Source of the DNA: Oceanisphaera pacifica
Lineage (GTDB): Bacteria > Pseudomonadota > Gammaproteobacteria > Enterobacterales > Aeromonadaceae
Direction of reading: 5' to 3'
Length of the DNA stretch: 64,000 bases
Assembly (NCBI RefSeq): GCF_017498065.1
Contig: NZ_JAGDFX010000006.1
Coordinates: forward strand, 124,001-188,000
The position numbers and the translations under genes were made by a program. Below the pieces are notes generated by a model that saw only the letters and a program-made list of their open reading frames with translations, searched no databases and had not been told where the DNA came from. Position 1 is the first letter of the stretch; each line of letters opens with the position of its first letter. This document shows positions 10,188 through 19,977 of this stretch, in pieces.

Positions 10188-10634
10188 TTATTCGTCTTGA
10201 GTTTGGGAAGGTACAGGGGCGGTAGTCAGTGTAAAACCGGCCTGACGATAAGCTTTAAAGCGTTCGCGCGCGGCTTGTTTACCCGCATCATCTGCGGGTA
10301 CAAAATCAACCAACTGTTTGAATCGGCGTGCAAAGTCGGGTGCTAAAGGCGCCAGGTTGATCAGTACGGCTCGACCACTTTGTGGCGTTTGCCAGCCAAT
10401 GATCACCTGTGCGCCTTGGAGCGGCCCTTCGCCTTGTAAGTTATGGGCAATAAAGCCGTCGGCAGGCTGCTGCCAAAATGCTTCATCGAGCATTTCGGCC
10501 TGTGCTTGGTCTTGGGCATAAATAAACACCCCCAGCCCCTGGCGATAATAATCGGTGGTCAGCTGACACACAGATAATATTAGCGCTTCGGGGCTGCTCG
10601 CCTCTGGCAATAAATAAAAACAGCCTTGGCTCAT
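10188..10634 (-). CDS. holC: DNA polymerase III chi subunit
   Basis: 148 residues, the same size class as E. coli HolC. Chi pairs with psi in the clamp-loader complex and links the polymerase to single-strand binding protein. Visible family landmarks are FYLLPE at the N-terminus, the DEAFWQ segment, the FIAHNL block and VLINL followed by a phenylalanine-rich helix. It lies 2 nt after pepA and 4 nt before valS, which confirms the assignment. Confidence 0.93.
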   Translation of the reverse strand: MSQGCFYLLPEASSPEALILSVCQLTTDYYRQGLGVFIYAQDQAQAEMLDEAFWQQPADGFIAHNLQGEGPLQGAQVIIGWQTPQSGRAVLINLAPLAPDFARRFKQLVDFVPADDAGKQAARERFKAYRQAGFTLTTAPVPSQTQDE

Positions 10635-10636
10635 CT

Positions 10637-12148
10637 TTACTCTTCGATGTTGTTAACGCCGGCCCGGTTTAGTAAAAACTGGGTCAACAGAGGGACGGGG
10701 CGTCCGGTCGCGCCTTTATTTTTGCCACTATCCCAAGCCGTACCAGCCACATCTAAGTGTGCCCAATGATACTTCTTGGTAAAGCGACTTAAAAAGCAGG
10801 CCGCTGTAATGGAACCTGCCGCGCGGCCGCCAACGTTGGTCATATCGGCAAACGGGCTGTCTAATTGATCTTGATATTCTTCATTCATTGGCAGGCGCCA
10901 CGCACGGTCTCCGGCTTGCTCGGAGGCATTGAGTAACTCGTGTGCCAGCGGATTATGGTTGCCCAATAACGCGGAAGTTTGATGGCCTAATGCAATAATA
11001 CAGGCACCAGTTAGCGTGGCCACATCTACTACCACTTCTGGATCAAAGCGCTCGACAAAGGTTAAGGCGTCACATAATACCAAACGCCCTTCAGCATCGG
11101 TATTTAATACTTCAATGGTTTGGCCTGACATGCTGGTCAGAATATCACCGGGGCGGTAGGCGTTGCCATCGGGCATATTTTCGCAACCCGCTAAAATGGC
11201 CACCACGTTAATGGGCAACTGTAGCTCAGCTAGGGCCTGCATTGTACCTAATACTGCCGCAGCACCCCCCATATCATATTTCATTTCGTCCATGCCAGCG
11301 GCCGGCTTTAATGAGATGCCGCCAGCATCAAAGGTGAGGCCTTTGCCAACTAAGGCAATGGGGCGGGCATCGGCGTCTGGGTTACCTTTATATTCAATGA
11401 CCGACATCATGGCTTCATTATGTGAACCACGCGCCACGGCTAAATAGGCATTCATGCCCAAATCGGCCATTTCTTGCTCGCCAATGATCCGAGTGGTGAT
11501 ATTGTCCCACGCATCTGCCAGCTGACGCGCTTGAGAAGCCAGATAAGCGGGGTTACACACGTTAGGCGGCATATTGGCCACATCACGACACACTTTTACG
11601 CCTTTAGCGACACTTAAGCCATGAGCGGCTGCGCGCTCACCAATCGGTAGTTCGCGTCGGGTCGGCACATTAAAGACCATTTTGCGCAGCGGGCGGCGAG
11701 GCTCTGCTTTGTTGGTTTTAAACTGATCAAAGCTATACAGACTGGCTTTGGTGGTTTCTACCGCTTGGCGTACTTTCCAGTAGGTATCGCGCCCTTTAAC
11801 GTGTAGCTCAGTTAAAAAACAGACCGCTTCCATTGAGCCCGTATCATTCAGGGTGCTCATGGTGTTACGAAGAATTTGTTTATACTGACGCTCGTCTAAC
11901 TCGCGTTCTTTACCGCAACCTACCAGTAATACACGCTCGCTGAGTACACCAGGCACATGATGTAAAAGCAGAGTTTGGCCAACTTTGCCTTCTAAATCTC
12001 CACGGCGCAGTAGTGCGCTCAAGTAACCGTCGCTGATTTTATCTAGCTGCTCGGCCACAGGAGATAGACGGCGAGGGTCGAATACACCAACTACGATGCA
12101 CGCACTACGCTGTTTCTCGGGGCTACCACTTTTTACACTGAACTCCAT
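10637..12148 (-). CDS. pepA: Leucyl (cytosol) aminopeptidase A
   Basis: 503 residues, identical in length to E. coli PepA. An M17 di-metal aminopeptidase forming hexamers. In some enterics it also acts as a DNA-bending protein in Xer recombination and carAB control. The signature [14 protein letters not shown] and the metal-binding [14 protein letters not shown] block are intact. It heads the pepA-holC-valS operon and is divergent from lptF across 160 bp, which should carry both promoters. Confidence 0.97.
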   Translation of the reverse strand: MEFSVKSGSPEKQRSACIVVGVFDPRRLSPVAEQLDKISDGYLSALLRRGDLEGKVGQTLLLHHVPGVLSERVLLVGCGKERELDERQYKQILRNTMSTLNDTGSMEAVCFLTELHVKGRDTYWKVRQAVETTKASLYSFDQFKTNKAEPRRPLRKMVFNVPTRRELPIGERAAAHGLSVAKGVKVCRDVANMPPNVCNPAYLASQARQLADAWDNITTRIIGEQEMADLGMNAYLAVARGSHNEAMMSVIEYKGNPDADARPIALVGKGLTFDAGGISLKPAAGMDEMKYDMGGAAAVLGTMQALAELQLPINVVAILAGCENMPDGNAYRPGDILTSMSGQTIEVLNTDAEGRLVLCDALTFVERFDPEVVVDVATLTGACIIALGHQTSALLGNHNPLAHELLNASEQAGDRAWRLPMNEEYQDQLDSPFADMTNVGGRAAGSITAACFLSRFTKKYHWAHLDVAGTAWDSGKNKGATGRPVPLLTQFLLNRAGVNNIEE

Positions 12149-12308
12149 GGATTCTCCTACGGCTTGAAGACAATGAGCGTTAGATCAACCATAATGATGA
12201 TCGTCGCAAAAACGGGCAGACTTTCGCAGAGCTAATGTGCGAAAATCGTGATTTACGCTTATTCTTAAGCGTTTCCATTGAAAAGACAAGTTTACACTGG
12301 GATTAGCG

Positions 12309-13424
12309 GTGATTGCATTTCGTTATTTGTTTTGGGAAACCCTCAAAACACAGTTAGCAGTATTATTTGTGCTGCTACTTATTTTTATAAGCCAGAACTT
12401 TATTGAGGTTCTTGGTGGCGCAGCTAATGGCACTATACCTGTGGGGTTAGTGGGCAAACTTTTGCTGCTTAATATGCCTGATATGGCGACCTTAATGTTA
12501 CCCATTAGTTTATTTTTGGGCATCTTATTTGCCCATGGTCGCTTGTATGCCGACAGTGAAATGACGGTGATGCGTGCCGTGGGCATAGGGCCTGGCAAAA
12601 TAATGACGGTGACTTTAGTACTAGCATTGTTTTGGACAGGTGCTGCATTATTTAACTCTCTATGGCTCAACCCTTGGTCTAAAGCACAAGTGTATCAGAT
12701 AAGAGAGGAAGTGAAGGCTGATCCTGGGTTTTCCTTGCTACGCCAAGCACGTTTTATGAGCTTAGACGGCGGCCGAGTAGTTGCCTACATTGAAAATCTC
12801 GACGCTAAAAGTGAAGCTGATAATAGCAGCCTAAGTCGATTATTTGTGGTGCAGAGAGCGCAAAACGAACAAGCACCTAGCATAGTGGTTGCTGATAGTG
12901 GGCGCTTTCATGAACGTGATGGTGGTCAGTGGTTGACCCTAGATAACGGGCGACGCTATTCAGGAGTACCGGGGAATCGAGCCTTTGATATTGCTGAGTT
13001 TGAGGAATATAGCGCGTTTATTCAAGCCAGTGAAATTGATGAAGTTGAGCGCAAAGAGTCCTCGGCGAGTAGCAAGCAGTTAAGTCAGTCAACTAATATA
13101 GAGGATATTGCTGAATTACAGTGGCGAGTCTCGTTACCCTTATCCATGTTGGTACTGGTATTTTTAGTGGTGCCCTTGGCGGTTCTTCGTCCTCGTCAAG
13201 GCCGCTATGCCAAGTTATTGCCGGGCATTTTGCTTTATTTAGCCTATTTCTTATTACAAAGTGCAGCACGCTCAGCGGTTGAAGCGGGCAGTCTGCCTAT
13301 CTACCCGGGGTTATATACAGTGCCGCTGGCCTTCTTGTTGTTCGTGGGCTTACCACTTAATTTACGAGAAACGGCGTGGTGGAGTCGTACCCGAGAAAAA
13401 TTTAAACGTAATAAGGCGGCTTAA
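12309..13424 (+). CDS. lptF: Lipopolysaccharide export permease LptF
   Basis: 371 residues. With LptG it forms the inner-membrane permease of the LptB2FG ABC transporter, which extracts LPS and passes it to LptC/LptA. Three N-terminal and three C-terminal membrane segments flank a periplasmic beta-jellyroll (about 125-260). The start is GTG 12309 with a weak GGGA upstream. The stop overlaps the lptG ATG by one base (TAATG), so translation is coupled. Divergent position next to pepA is conserved in gammaproteobacteria. Confidence 0.95.
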   Translation: MIAFRYLFWETLKTQLAVLFVLLLIFISQNFIEVLGGAANGTIPVGLVGKLLLLNMPDMATLMLPISLFLGILFAHGRLYADSEMTVMRAVGIGPGKIMTVTLVLALFWTGAALFNSLWLNPWSKAQVYQIREEVKADPGFSLLRQARFMSLDGGRVVAYIENLDAKSEADNSSLSRLFVVQRAQNEQAPSIVVADSGRFHERDGGQWLTLDNGRRYSGVPGNRAFDIAEFEEYSAFIQASEIDEVERKESSASSKQLSQSTNIEDIAELQWRVSLPLSMLVLVFLVVPLAVLRPRQGRYAKLLPGILLYLAYFLLQSAARSAVEAGSLPIYPGLYTVPLAFLLFVGLPLNLRETAWWSRTREKFKRNKAA

Positions 13425-14494
13425 TGTTAACTATATTTGATCGATACATAGGCCGTACTGTGCTCATGGCCATGCTGTTATGTGAGCTAACCTTAGTGGG
13501 CTTATCGGCCATTATTCGCTATGTGGAACAGCTGCGCAGTGTGGGCGAGGGCACCTACACGCTGCTCAGTGCTTTTCATTATGTGTTGCTCTCTATGCCT
13601 CAAGAAATTGTGCTCTTCTTTCCTATTGCTGCGCTGTTGGGGGGCTTGATTGGCTTAGGGCAGCTTGCCAGTAACAGTGAGTTAGTGGTCATGCAGTCGG
13701 CCGGGCGCTCGCGTTTTAATATTGTTATTAGCGCGCTTAAAACCACCTTGCCGTTGATGTTTGCCATTATGCTGGTGGGAGAGTACGTGGCGCCTGTGGC
13801 TAAACTCGCGTCAGATGACTTGCGAACACAAGCGCGATCCGATGGGCAAGTGGTGCTTTCTACGTACGGCGTTTGGGCCAAAGACAGTAATGCCTACATT
13901 AATATTAATCAGTCACGCAGAGACGGTATTCTAACCGGTATTACGCTGTATTATTTTGATGACAGCACGCGATTAACACGCATTACGCAAGCACAAAAAG
14001 CCGAGTATGCTGGCGAACAATGGCAGTTAACCAATGTCACCGATACAGTGTTTACTCAGGGAAAAATGATTGAAACCGTGCATCACCAAGCCCGTGAGTG
14101 GCAAACTAGCCTCACGCCTGAAAAGCTGGGTGTTGTGGCTGTTGAGCCGAATGAGTTATCTATGCGTGGCTTGTGGGAGTATCGAGGGTACCTTGAAGAC
14201 AATGGTCAAGATGGGGATCTATACGCCTTGGAGTTTTGGCGTAAAGCCCTGCAGCCCATCATGGTGGTGGCTATGATGTTACTTGCTTCTTCTTTTGTGT
14301 TTGGTGCTTTGCGCAGTGTCACCATGGGAGCGCGCTTGCTGATGGGCATTTTATTCGGCTTTGGCTTTTATGTAGCCAATGAAGTATTTGGCCCCATTAG
14401 TTTGGTGTATAGCGTGCCACCTGTGATAGGGGCTTTGGGGCCAAGTTTATTGTTTATAGGTATTGCGCTGTATTTGTTGAATAGAAAAGCTTAA
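13424..14494 (+). CDS. lptG: Lipopolysaccharide export permease LptG
   Basis: 356 residues, partner of LptF in the LPS export permease. The fold is the same: three membrane helices, a periplasmic jellyroll (about 130-260), then three helices. The coupling region LMSMPQEIVLFFPIA lies near residue 52-66. The 1-nt overlap with lptF implies fixed stoichiometry. A heptad array starts 5 nt after the stop. Confidence 0.95.
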   Translation: MLTIFDRYIGRTVLMAMLLCELTLVGLSAIIRYVEQLRSVGEGTYTLLSAFHYVLLSMPQEIVLFFPIAALLGGLIGLGQLASNSELVVMQSAGRSRFNIVISALKTTLPLMFAIMLVGEYVAPVAKLASDDLRTQARSDGQVVLSTYGVWAKDSNAYININQSRRDGILTGITLYYFDDSTRLTRITQAQKAEYAGEQWQLTNVTDTVFTQGKMIETVHHQAREWQTSLTPEKLGVVAVEPNELSMRGLWEYRGYLEDNGQDGDLYALEFWRKALQPIMVVAMMLLASSFVFGALRSVTMGARLLMGILFGFGFYVANEVFGPISLVYSVPPVIGALGPSLLFIGIALYLLNRKA

Positions 14495-14498
14495 ATAC

Positions 14499-14526
14499 AG
14501 CGCCAGGCAACCAGCGCCCAGCTAAA
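14499..14526 (+). repeat. AGC-heptad array 3' of lptG
   Basis: Four consecutive 7-nt units (AGCGCCA, GGCAACC, AGCGCCC, AGCTAAA) begin 5 nt after the lptG stop, in the convergent gap with the RDD gene. No T-tract terminator is visible here. Confidence 0.6.
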
Positions 14527-14552
14527 CCCGGCAGCGGGGGAGTTATAAGTCA

Positions 14553-15062
14553 TCAGCTGGGCTGTGTTTTATCTAGTAACTTCTTATTTAGTTCTTTACT
14601 CATGATAATGACTTCGCAGTCGGCGACTTTATCTTGTAGGGCTAACTTAATACGCGGGTTAACGAGGATCCAAAGATTGCCTAAGCCCAAAAGAGCGCTA
14701 GCAGCACGAATGATACACTGTGCTAATCGCAATCGGCTGCCGTCGGTATTTTGTACGCGCAAGCGCCATGCGCGCATACCGATAGTTTGGCCACTGGTGC
14801 GCCAAAACCAGCAATAGAAAAACAAGGCAACCAAGATCAGACATAACTGATACCAAGGGCTATTGCTCAGTAACGCCGCAGTATCTTCATGGTCGCCCAA
14901 GTTAATCCACCCCAGTTTCAGTGCCAGTACCGTTATCCCAAAATAGATAAAGCCGGTGACCATTATCAGTGAGACAACCACTAATACATCATAGAGCCAA
15001 GCCGCGAGTCGGCGCATTAATCCTGCCCGAGATAAGCCTATATACTCAGAATAAGAAGACAT
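14553..15062 (-). CDS. RDD family membrane protein
   Basis: 169-residue inner-membrane protein with an RDD domain. An arginine-rich start (RAGLMRRLAAWLYD) precedes hydrophobic segments at about 25-50 and 70-90, and the conserved GQTIGMRAWRLRV strand follows. The family is broad; some members are implicated in Na+/H+ exchange, but no function can be assigned. Same neighbour (lptG) as in related genomes. ATG start at 15062. Confidence 0.85.
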   Translation of the reverse strand: MSSYSEYIGLSRAGLMRRLAAWLYDVLVVVSLIMVTGFIYFGITVLALKLGWINLGDHEDTAALLSNSPWYQLCLILVALFFYCWFWRTSGQTIGMRAWRLRVQNTDGSRLRLAQCIIRAASALLGLGNLWILVNPRIKLALQDKVADCEVIIMSKELNKKLLDKTQPS

Positions 15063-15224
15063 TCGTTACTACCGCCATCCGTTAACATGAAAGAGAAGGG
15101 TCAATTTAGTGTGGCTACATTCTAGCAAAAGTGCGAGCATAGGGTGATGTTTGTGTGGTGATTGATAATATAATGTTTGGCTGCACAATTTATATGCAGT
15201 CAGTTAAAAAATAGTATAATTTGC

Positions 15225-15252
15225 TTGCGGCGAGCGTTTGAATACGTATAAT
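15225..15252 (+). promoter_or_regulatory. Probable promoter of tRNA-Leu
   Basis: A TTGCGG -35 (15225-15230), 16-bp spacer and a perfect TATAAT -10 (15247-15252) lie about 40 nt before the mature tRNA 5' end. A second TATAAT just upstream could also be used. Confidence 0.55.
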
Positions 15253-15292
15253 TCATCTCGCTCACCAAGGTGGAGCAAGTAAAATAAAATGT

Positions 15293-15377
15293 GGCGGTGT
15301 GGTGAAATTGGTATACACGACGGATTCAAAATCCGTTGCCTTCGGGCGTGGCGGTTCAAGTCCGCCCACCGCTACCA
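15293..15377 (+). tRNA. tRNA-Leu (anticodon CAA)
   Basis: An 85-nt class II tRNA. The acceptor stem 15293-15299 pairs with 15367-15373, with a G-U first pair as in E. coli leuZ. It has a D-arm with GG, an anticodon stem ACGGA/TCCGT with loop TTCAAAA (anticodon CAA, reads UUG), a long variable arm, a T-arm with TTCAAGT, discriminator A and encoded CCA at 15375-15377. Confidence 0.95.
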
Positions 15378-15609
15378 CTTTAAGTAAGTCAATATCCCAG
15401 TGCTAACTCCTCGAAATATCTCCTAGCAATACCTCTTCTAAATTAATGTTAAATTATTAGTCATTCGCGCTAATAAAAATTTTTTGCATTCTTATTACAT
15501 GACTTCATTTGTGGCAAGCATCGCGCGGTAATCTATTGTTTTTTTATAGATATTATGTTGAACGTCAAGGCTTTTCATTGAGCTTTTAAGCCGTACCATC
15601 ATTTTATGC
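15378..15609. other. AT-rich non-coding stretch after tRNA-Leu
   Basis: About 230 bp with no plausible gene, no clear terminator and no integrase-type signature. It holds a fragment resembling the GCGCGG-AATC end of the dispersed repeat described next. Confidence 0.4.
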
Positions 15610-15845
15610 GAGTAAATTCGTCCTACGAAAAGCCAGAGCCACCCTTTGGTCATTGCGAGGAGTGCAACGACGCGGCAATCCATTTAACAAACAGTAATAA
15701 GCTAGAAGCCGGAAGTAAAACCAAAAATAAAAATGCCTCAGTGTTTTTGTTTAGCTTACCGCTTCCAGCTCTGAGCTTCCGGCTTTCTATACGCTGAGCG
15801 CTGACGAAAAAAACACAACCGCAGCTTTTCTTTAATGTAAAGCGG
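15610..15845 (+). repeat. Dispersed mosaic repeat, copy 1 (inverted copy at 32048-32302)
   Basis: Block order: a GTCATTGCGAGGAG...GCGGCAATCCA element (15649-15682), an AGC-heptad array (15700-15720), an A/T-rich spacer with a small hairpin (about 15726-15750), a reversed heptad array (15754-15788) whose GAAGCCGGAAG arm is complementary to the first, and a GCGTAAAGCG tail. The same blocks occur in the same order on the opposite strand at 32.05-32.30 kb with scattered substitutions and three short indels. It sits downstream of barA and carries no ORF. Confidence 0.8.
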
Positions 15846-15871
15846 CTGGCGTATCAGGTACCGCTGCCTGT

Positions 15872-18571
15872 TCACGACAAATAAGTTTTTGCTTCAATTC
15901 GTACTTGTTCGATACGCTCTTCTAACTCCAATAGCTCAGGCTCCAGAGCGTCTAGGGGCTGTTTGGCCAACAGCGCCTTTTCTAACTCAGCAATTAATGC
16001 TTGCAATTGAACCACGCCGCAATAGGCACTGCCGCCATGCAACTTATGTAAAGGCGGATACAGCTGTTGCTCGTCTAAGTGCCCCGACAAAGCGGCATTT
16101 AAAAAGGGAGTAAATTCATCAAAGCTACTTAATAGTAGCTCAAGCATTTCTTTTGCTAGCTCCTCTTTATTTCCTGCCTGTTTGATAGCTAAAGACCAGT
16201 CTATTTGTCCTTTTGGCTGTGTATAACAGGCAAACTGCTTAATTATATTCGCCAACATAGATTCATCAATTGGCTTGGTTAAGTAATCATCCATGCCCTG
16301 AAGCATAAGCCGATCGCGCTCTCCCTCTATTGCATGAGCGGTCACTGCTACTATAGGGGTGTTGGTATTCGGGCCTTGGCCAGTGCGAATTTCTTGGGTA
16401 GCCTGAATGCCGTCGAGTAACGGCATTTGTATATCCATAAAAATAATATTGTAATGATGAGTGTTGGCCAGATTTAGTGCTTCTTGGCCATTAGAGCAAG
16501 TGTCCACTTGGCTAACCTGTTCGTTCAGCATGGCGCTGATCAGTTTAAGGTTAGCGGGGTTATCATCGACAGCCAGCACGCGCAATGTCTGTTTGGGTGC
16601 GGTGGGGGCCAAGATTGCCGGAAGCTGTTTTTTAGGCTCAATGACAACCTGACCCAGCAGGGCTTGTGCCAACTTTTGATAATGCACGGGTTTACTCAGG
16701 CACAGCTCGGCCCCAGCTTCAAGTGTTGCCTCGCTGAGTGCTGGGTCAGTGGAGCTCAACAGTGCGACTACACTATGCCCTTTTGCTTTTTGCTGGCTAA
16801 TGGCTTGCTCTATTTGGCTAGGTAAAGTGGTGGGGAGAAAACCGAGCAAGGCACAGTCTATGGCCATATTAGGATGATGCTTATGCAATATTTGTACGCC
16901 CCATTCTTGTAACAAAGCAGTGGTGGCCAGCCGGCTGAATTTGTCTTGTTCAATATAGAGTACGGTTTTACGACTAAGTTCGGTTAAGGGGAGCGGTTCG
17001 GATAGGGGGAGTGCAGCCCGGTCTAGCTCTAGGGTAAAACTAAACACAGAGCCCGTCCCTAGTTCTGAATGTAGCGCTATGCTTCCTGCCATTTGGTGTA
17101 CCAGCTTTTGGGTAATAACTAGGCCAAGTCCAGTGCCGCCATAACGACGCGAAATGCTGGAGTCGGCCTGATTAAATGCTTGAAACAATTGGCGGCGCTG
17201 GTTATCAGAAATCCCAATACCGGTATCTTGCACATGAATACGTAAAGCCGCTTTATTGGGTTGGCTAGCTGGGCGTGCGTCAACCCGCACATCAATATTT
17301 CCCTGTTCGGTAAACTTAACGGCATTCCCTACCAAGTTGGTTACAATTTGTTGCAGTCGTAACGAATCTCCCATTAACGCATCTTCTACTGCGGCATCAA
17401 TACGTAGTGATAACTCCAATCCCTTTTCGTGAGCACTGGGCGCGAGCAATGTCATCACTTCTTGTAAGCTATCACGCAATGAAAAAGGAATTTGTTCAAG
17501 CGTTAACTTGCCAGCTTCTAACTTAGAAAAATCGAGAATATCATTAATGATACAGAGTAAGTTTTGCGCCGACTTCTCAATTGTTTTTAGATAATCAAGT
17601 TGATTGGCCGTCATGCTGGTTTTTTGTAATTGTCGAGCAAAGCCGATCACCCCATTTAGCGGAGTACGTAGTTCATGAGACATATTGGCTAAAAATTCTG
17701 TTTTTACTCGGGCGGCTTCTTGAGCCCGCTTTTTTGCCATGTCCAGTTCAATATTTTGAATTTCGATCTGCTCTAAGGTTTCGCGTAGATCAGAGGTAGC
17801 TTGGTCGATATTTTGCTGCATTTCCTCATGATATTCAGACAAAGATTTGGCCATGGCATTAATGCCATGTTTGAGCATTTCCATTTCGCCACTAAACTCC
17901 CCTTTTACTCGGGTATCTAGTCGGCCTTCTCGGATCTTATAAACAGCGTTGACCATATCATTAACAGGTTGTGACACACCTCTAATTAATCGGCCACCAA
18001 ATAATGCGCTTAGCCCTACCGCCAGCAACACAATGAGGCCGGCAAAAAAGCTATCTTTATAATGAATCAACATGGTTGAGTCATTGGTCAGCTGCATGGC
18101 GATATAGCCTATGGGAACGGCGGATACCTCCTCCCAAGAGGAGTCGGTTTGAATATTATCGGTGAGCACGGGAGTGCGTAAGATAATGCCATTTTCCCCA
18201 TTTTCTACGAGTGTCGACTGAGGAATGGGCATATCTTTGGGTAAGCGTAATAGATTAAAATCGCGATGATAGTTAGAGGTAACTAATAAGCGCCCTTGCT
18301 TATCAAACAAGGCGATAGATTTAATTAGTGGGCTATTGTTACGGTGAATATTACTAAGTAGACGATTGAGTGACTCACGATTACGACTGGTTAATGCCAG
18401 TTCACTGGCTAATGCCATAGGCTCAATCACATTAACGCCTTGCTGAGTTAACGCATCTTCGAGTTGTTGATAGCGGCTCACAGAAAAGTAACCGGCTAAC
18501 GCAATGCCAATTAGCAGGGTGGGAATAATGGTATAGGCGAATATTCTTGCTCTTAGGCCGTATTTGGTCAT
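15872..18571 (-). CDS. barA: Hybrid sensor histidine kinase BarA
   Basis: 899-residue inner-membrane kinase (E. coli BarA 918) that phosphorylates UvrY/GacA and so drives Csr small-RNA synthesis. Order: TM1 (about 12-30), a periplasmic sensor (about 31-165), TM2 (about 173-192), HAMP, a HisKA helix with phospho-His 299 in ANMSHELRTPLNG, an HATPase domain, a degenerate receiver-like domain without the acidic pocket, a true receiver (MDIQMPLLDG, phospho-Asp) and a C-terminal HPt (LHKLHGGSAYCG). Divergent from rlmD as in E. coli. Confidence 0.95.
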   Translation of the reverse strand: MTKYGLRARIFAYTIIPTLLIGIALAGYFSVSRYQQLEDALTQQGVNVIEPMALASELALTSRNRESLNRLLSNIHRNNSPLIKSIALFDKQGRLLVTSNYHRDFNLLRLPKDMPIPQSTLVENGENGIILRTPVLTDNIQTDSSWEEVSAVPIGYIAMQLTNDSTMLIHYKDSFFAGLIVLLAVGLSALFGGRLIRGVSQPVNDMVNAVYKIREGRLDTRVKGEFSGEMEMLKHGINAMAKSLSEYHEEMQQNIDQATSDLRETLEQIEIQNIELDMAKKRAQEAARVKTEFLANMSHELRTPLNGVIGFARQLQKTSMTANQLDYLKTIEKSAQNLLCIINDILDFSKLEAGKLTLEQIPFSLRDSLQEVMTLLAPSAHEKGLELSLRIDAAVEDALMGDSLRLQQIVTNLVGNAVKFTEQGNIDVRVDARPASQPNKAALRIHVQDTGIGISDNQRRQLFQAFNQADSSISRRYGGTGLGLVITQKLVHQMAGSIALHSELGTGSVFSFTLELDRAALPLSEPLPLTELSRKTVLYIEQDKFSRLATTALLQEWGVQILHKHHPNMAIDCALLGFLPTTLPSQIEQAISQQKAKGHSVVALLSSTDPALSEATLEAGAELCLSKPVHYQKLAQALLGQVVIEPKKQLPAILAPTAPKQTLRVLAVDDNPANLKLISAMLNEQVSQVDTCSNGQEALNLANTHHYNIIFMDIQMPLLDGIQATQEIRTGQGPNTNTPIVAVTAHAIEGERDRLMLQGMDDYLTKPIDESMLANIIKQFACYTQPKGQIDWSLAIKQAGNKEELAKEMLELLLSSFDEFTPFLNAALSGHLDEQQLYPPLHKLHGGSAYCGVVQLQALIAELEKALLAKQPLDALEPELLELEERIEQVRIEAKTYLS

Positions 18572-18651
18572 AGTTTGCTAATGTGGGACAATGTGTACAT
18601 CAAATCAACAGGCGCTAATGATGACATAGCCGCCTCAAGGGCTCCACGTTT

Positions 18652-19968
18652 ATGGTTCAGTTCTTTAAGGAAAGTAAACCCAAACCGCAAAAGCAAGCAC
18701 TGTTAGACGTGACAGTGCTTGATACTAATAGGCAGGGAATGGGGGTGGCGCGTTACCAAGGGCGCCCTTTGTTAATAGCAGGGGCACTGCAGGGGGAGCA
18801 CGTTCGGGTGCGCTTGGCTGTACAAAACAATAAATATCAAAGTGCAGACTTAGTGAAAGTACTTAAGCCTGCTGACACACGGCTAACCCCGTTTTGTCGC
18901 TACACCCACGAATGCGGTGGCTGTACCTTGCAGCATATGGCAAGTGATGAGCAGCGCACCTTTAAAGCAAACGCCGTGCGACGTTTGTTTGCGCGCCAAG
19001 GCATAGATAAGTTACCTGAGTTTGAATGGCTAGAGCCTATAGAGACTCAGGCATACCGGCGTGTGGCCAGACTGGCGATTCGGCGGCAAAAAAAGGGCGT
19101 GGCATTAGGCTTTAGGCGTGGCCAATCCCATCAGCTGGTAGAAATTGAACACTGCGGTGTTTTGCGCCCTGCGTTGTCCGCCTTGATTGCACCACTGCGC
19201 AAGCTATTAAATCAACTGACCGCACTTAAGCAGTTAGGGCACCTCGAGCTTTACGATGCGGCAGAAGGGGTCGCGGTTTTGCTGCGCCATACCAACACCT
19301 TGCCAGCTAGCGATATTGAACTATTGCTCAGGTTTGCCCAGCAGCAAGAAATGGCTTTATTTTTACAAGATGATAATGGACGTCGTCCGCTGCACCTTCC
19401 CTTTTCACTTTATTATCAAATCGATAATATTAAGTTGTTTTTTACGCCTGGCGACTTTATTCAAATTAACGCTGAATTGAATGCACAAATGGTTAGCCAA
19501 GCACAAACTTGGCTGGCAGCTGCGCCTGAGATGCCTATTTTGGATCTGTTTTGTGGCGTTGGTAATTTTTCTTTGCCATTGGCAAGTGCAGGCCACCCTG
19601 TTATAGGTGTTGAAGGGGTGATGGAAATGGTGGAGCAGGCCAGAGGCAATGCTGAAGAGAATAATTTGGCTCAAGCCCGTTTTTATCGTGCCGATTTGGC
19701 TGCTGACTTCACTCAAGAAGTCTGGGCACAACAAGGGTTTGATTATGTTTTATTAGATCCAGGCCGTGCTGGCGCTGAAAAAGTAATGCCGTATTTATGT
19801 CAAATGGAACCTAAGCGGTTATTGTATGTCTCTTGTAATCCAATAACACTGGCGCAAGATAGTCACGTATTATTGGCGGCAGGTTATCAATTAACGCGGT
19901 TAAGTTTAATTGATATGTTCCCTCATACCGCACATTGTGAAGCAATGGCCTTATTTGAACTCAGTTAA
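18652..19968 (+). CDS. rlmD: 23S rRNA (uracil-1939-C5)-methyltransferase
   Basis: 438 residues. Uses SAM to make m5U1939 in 23S rRNA. An N-terminal TRAM domain is followed by an iron-sulfur cluster bound by Cys82, Cys88, Cys91 and Cys168, spaced as in E. coli RlmD. The SAM site DLFCGVGNFSLPLA and the catalytic SCNPIT motif are intact. The ATG at 18652 has only a weak ribosome site. Lies 9 nt before relA, so the two are probably co-transcribed. Confidence 0.95.
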   Translation: MVQFFKESKPKPQKQALLDVTVLDTNRQGMGVARYQGRPLLIAGALQGEHVRVRLAVQNNKYQSADLVKVLKPADTRLTPFCRYTHECGGCTLQHMASDEQRTFKANAVRRLFARQGIDKLPEFEWLEPIETQAYRRVARLAIRRQKKGVALGFRRGQSHQLVEIEHCGVLRPALSALIAPLRKLLNQLTALKQLGHLELYDAAEGVAVLLRHTNTLPASDIELLLRFAQQQEMALFLQDDNGRRPLHLPFSLYYQIDNIKLFFTPGDFIQINAELNAQMVSQAQTWLAAAPEMPILDLFCGVGNFSLPLASAGHPVIGVEGVMEMVEQARGNAEENNLAQARFYRADLAADFTQEVWAQQGFDYVLLDPGRAGAEKVMPYLCQMEPKRLLYVSCNPITLAQDSHVLLAAGYQLTRLSLIDMFPHTAHCEAMALFELS

Positions 19969-19977
19969 GGGATAGTT

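Noticed and set aside
15293-15845. tRNA-Leu as an integration site for a genomic island
   Set aside because: No integrase, no repeat of the tRNA 3' end downstream within the window, and the next gene is the core gene barA in its usual place.
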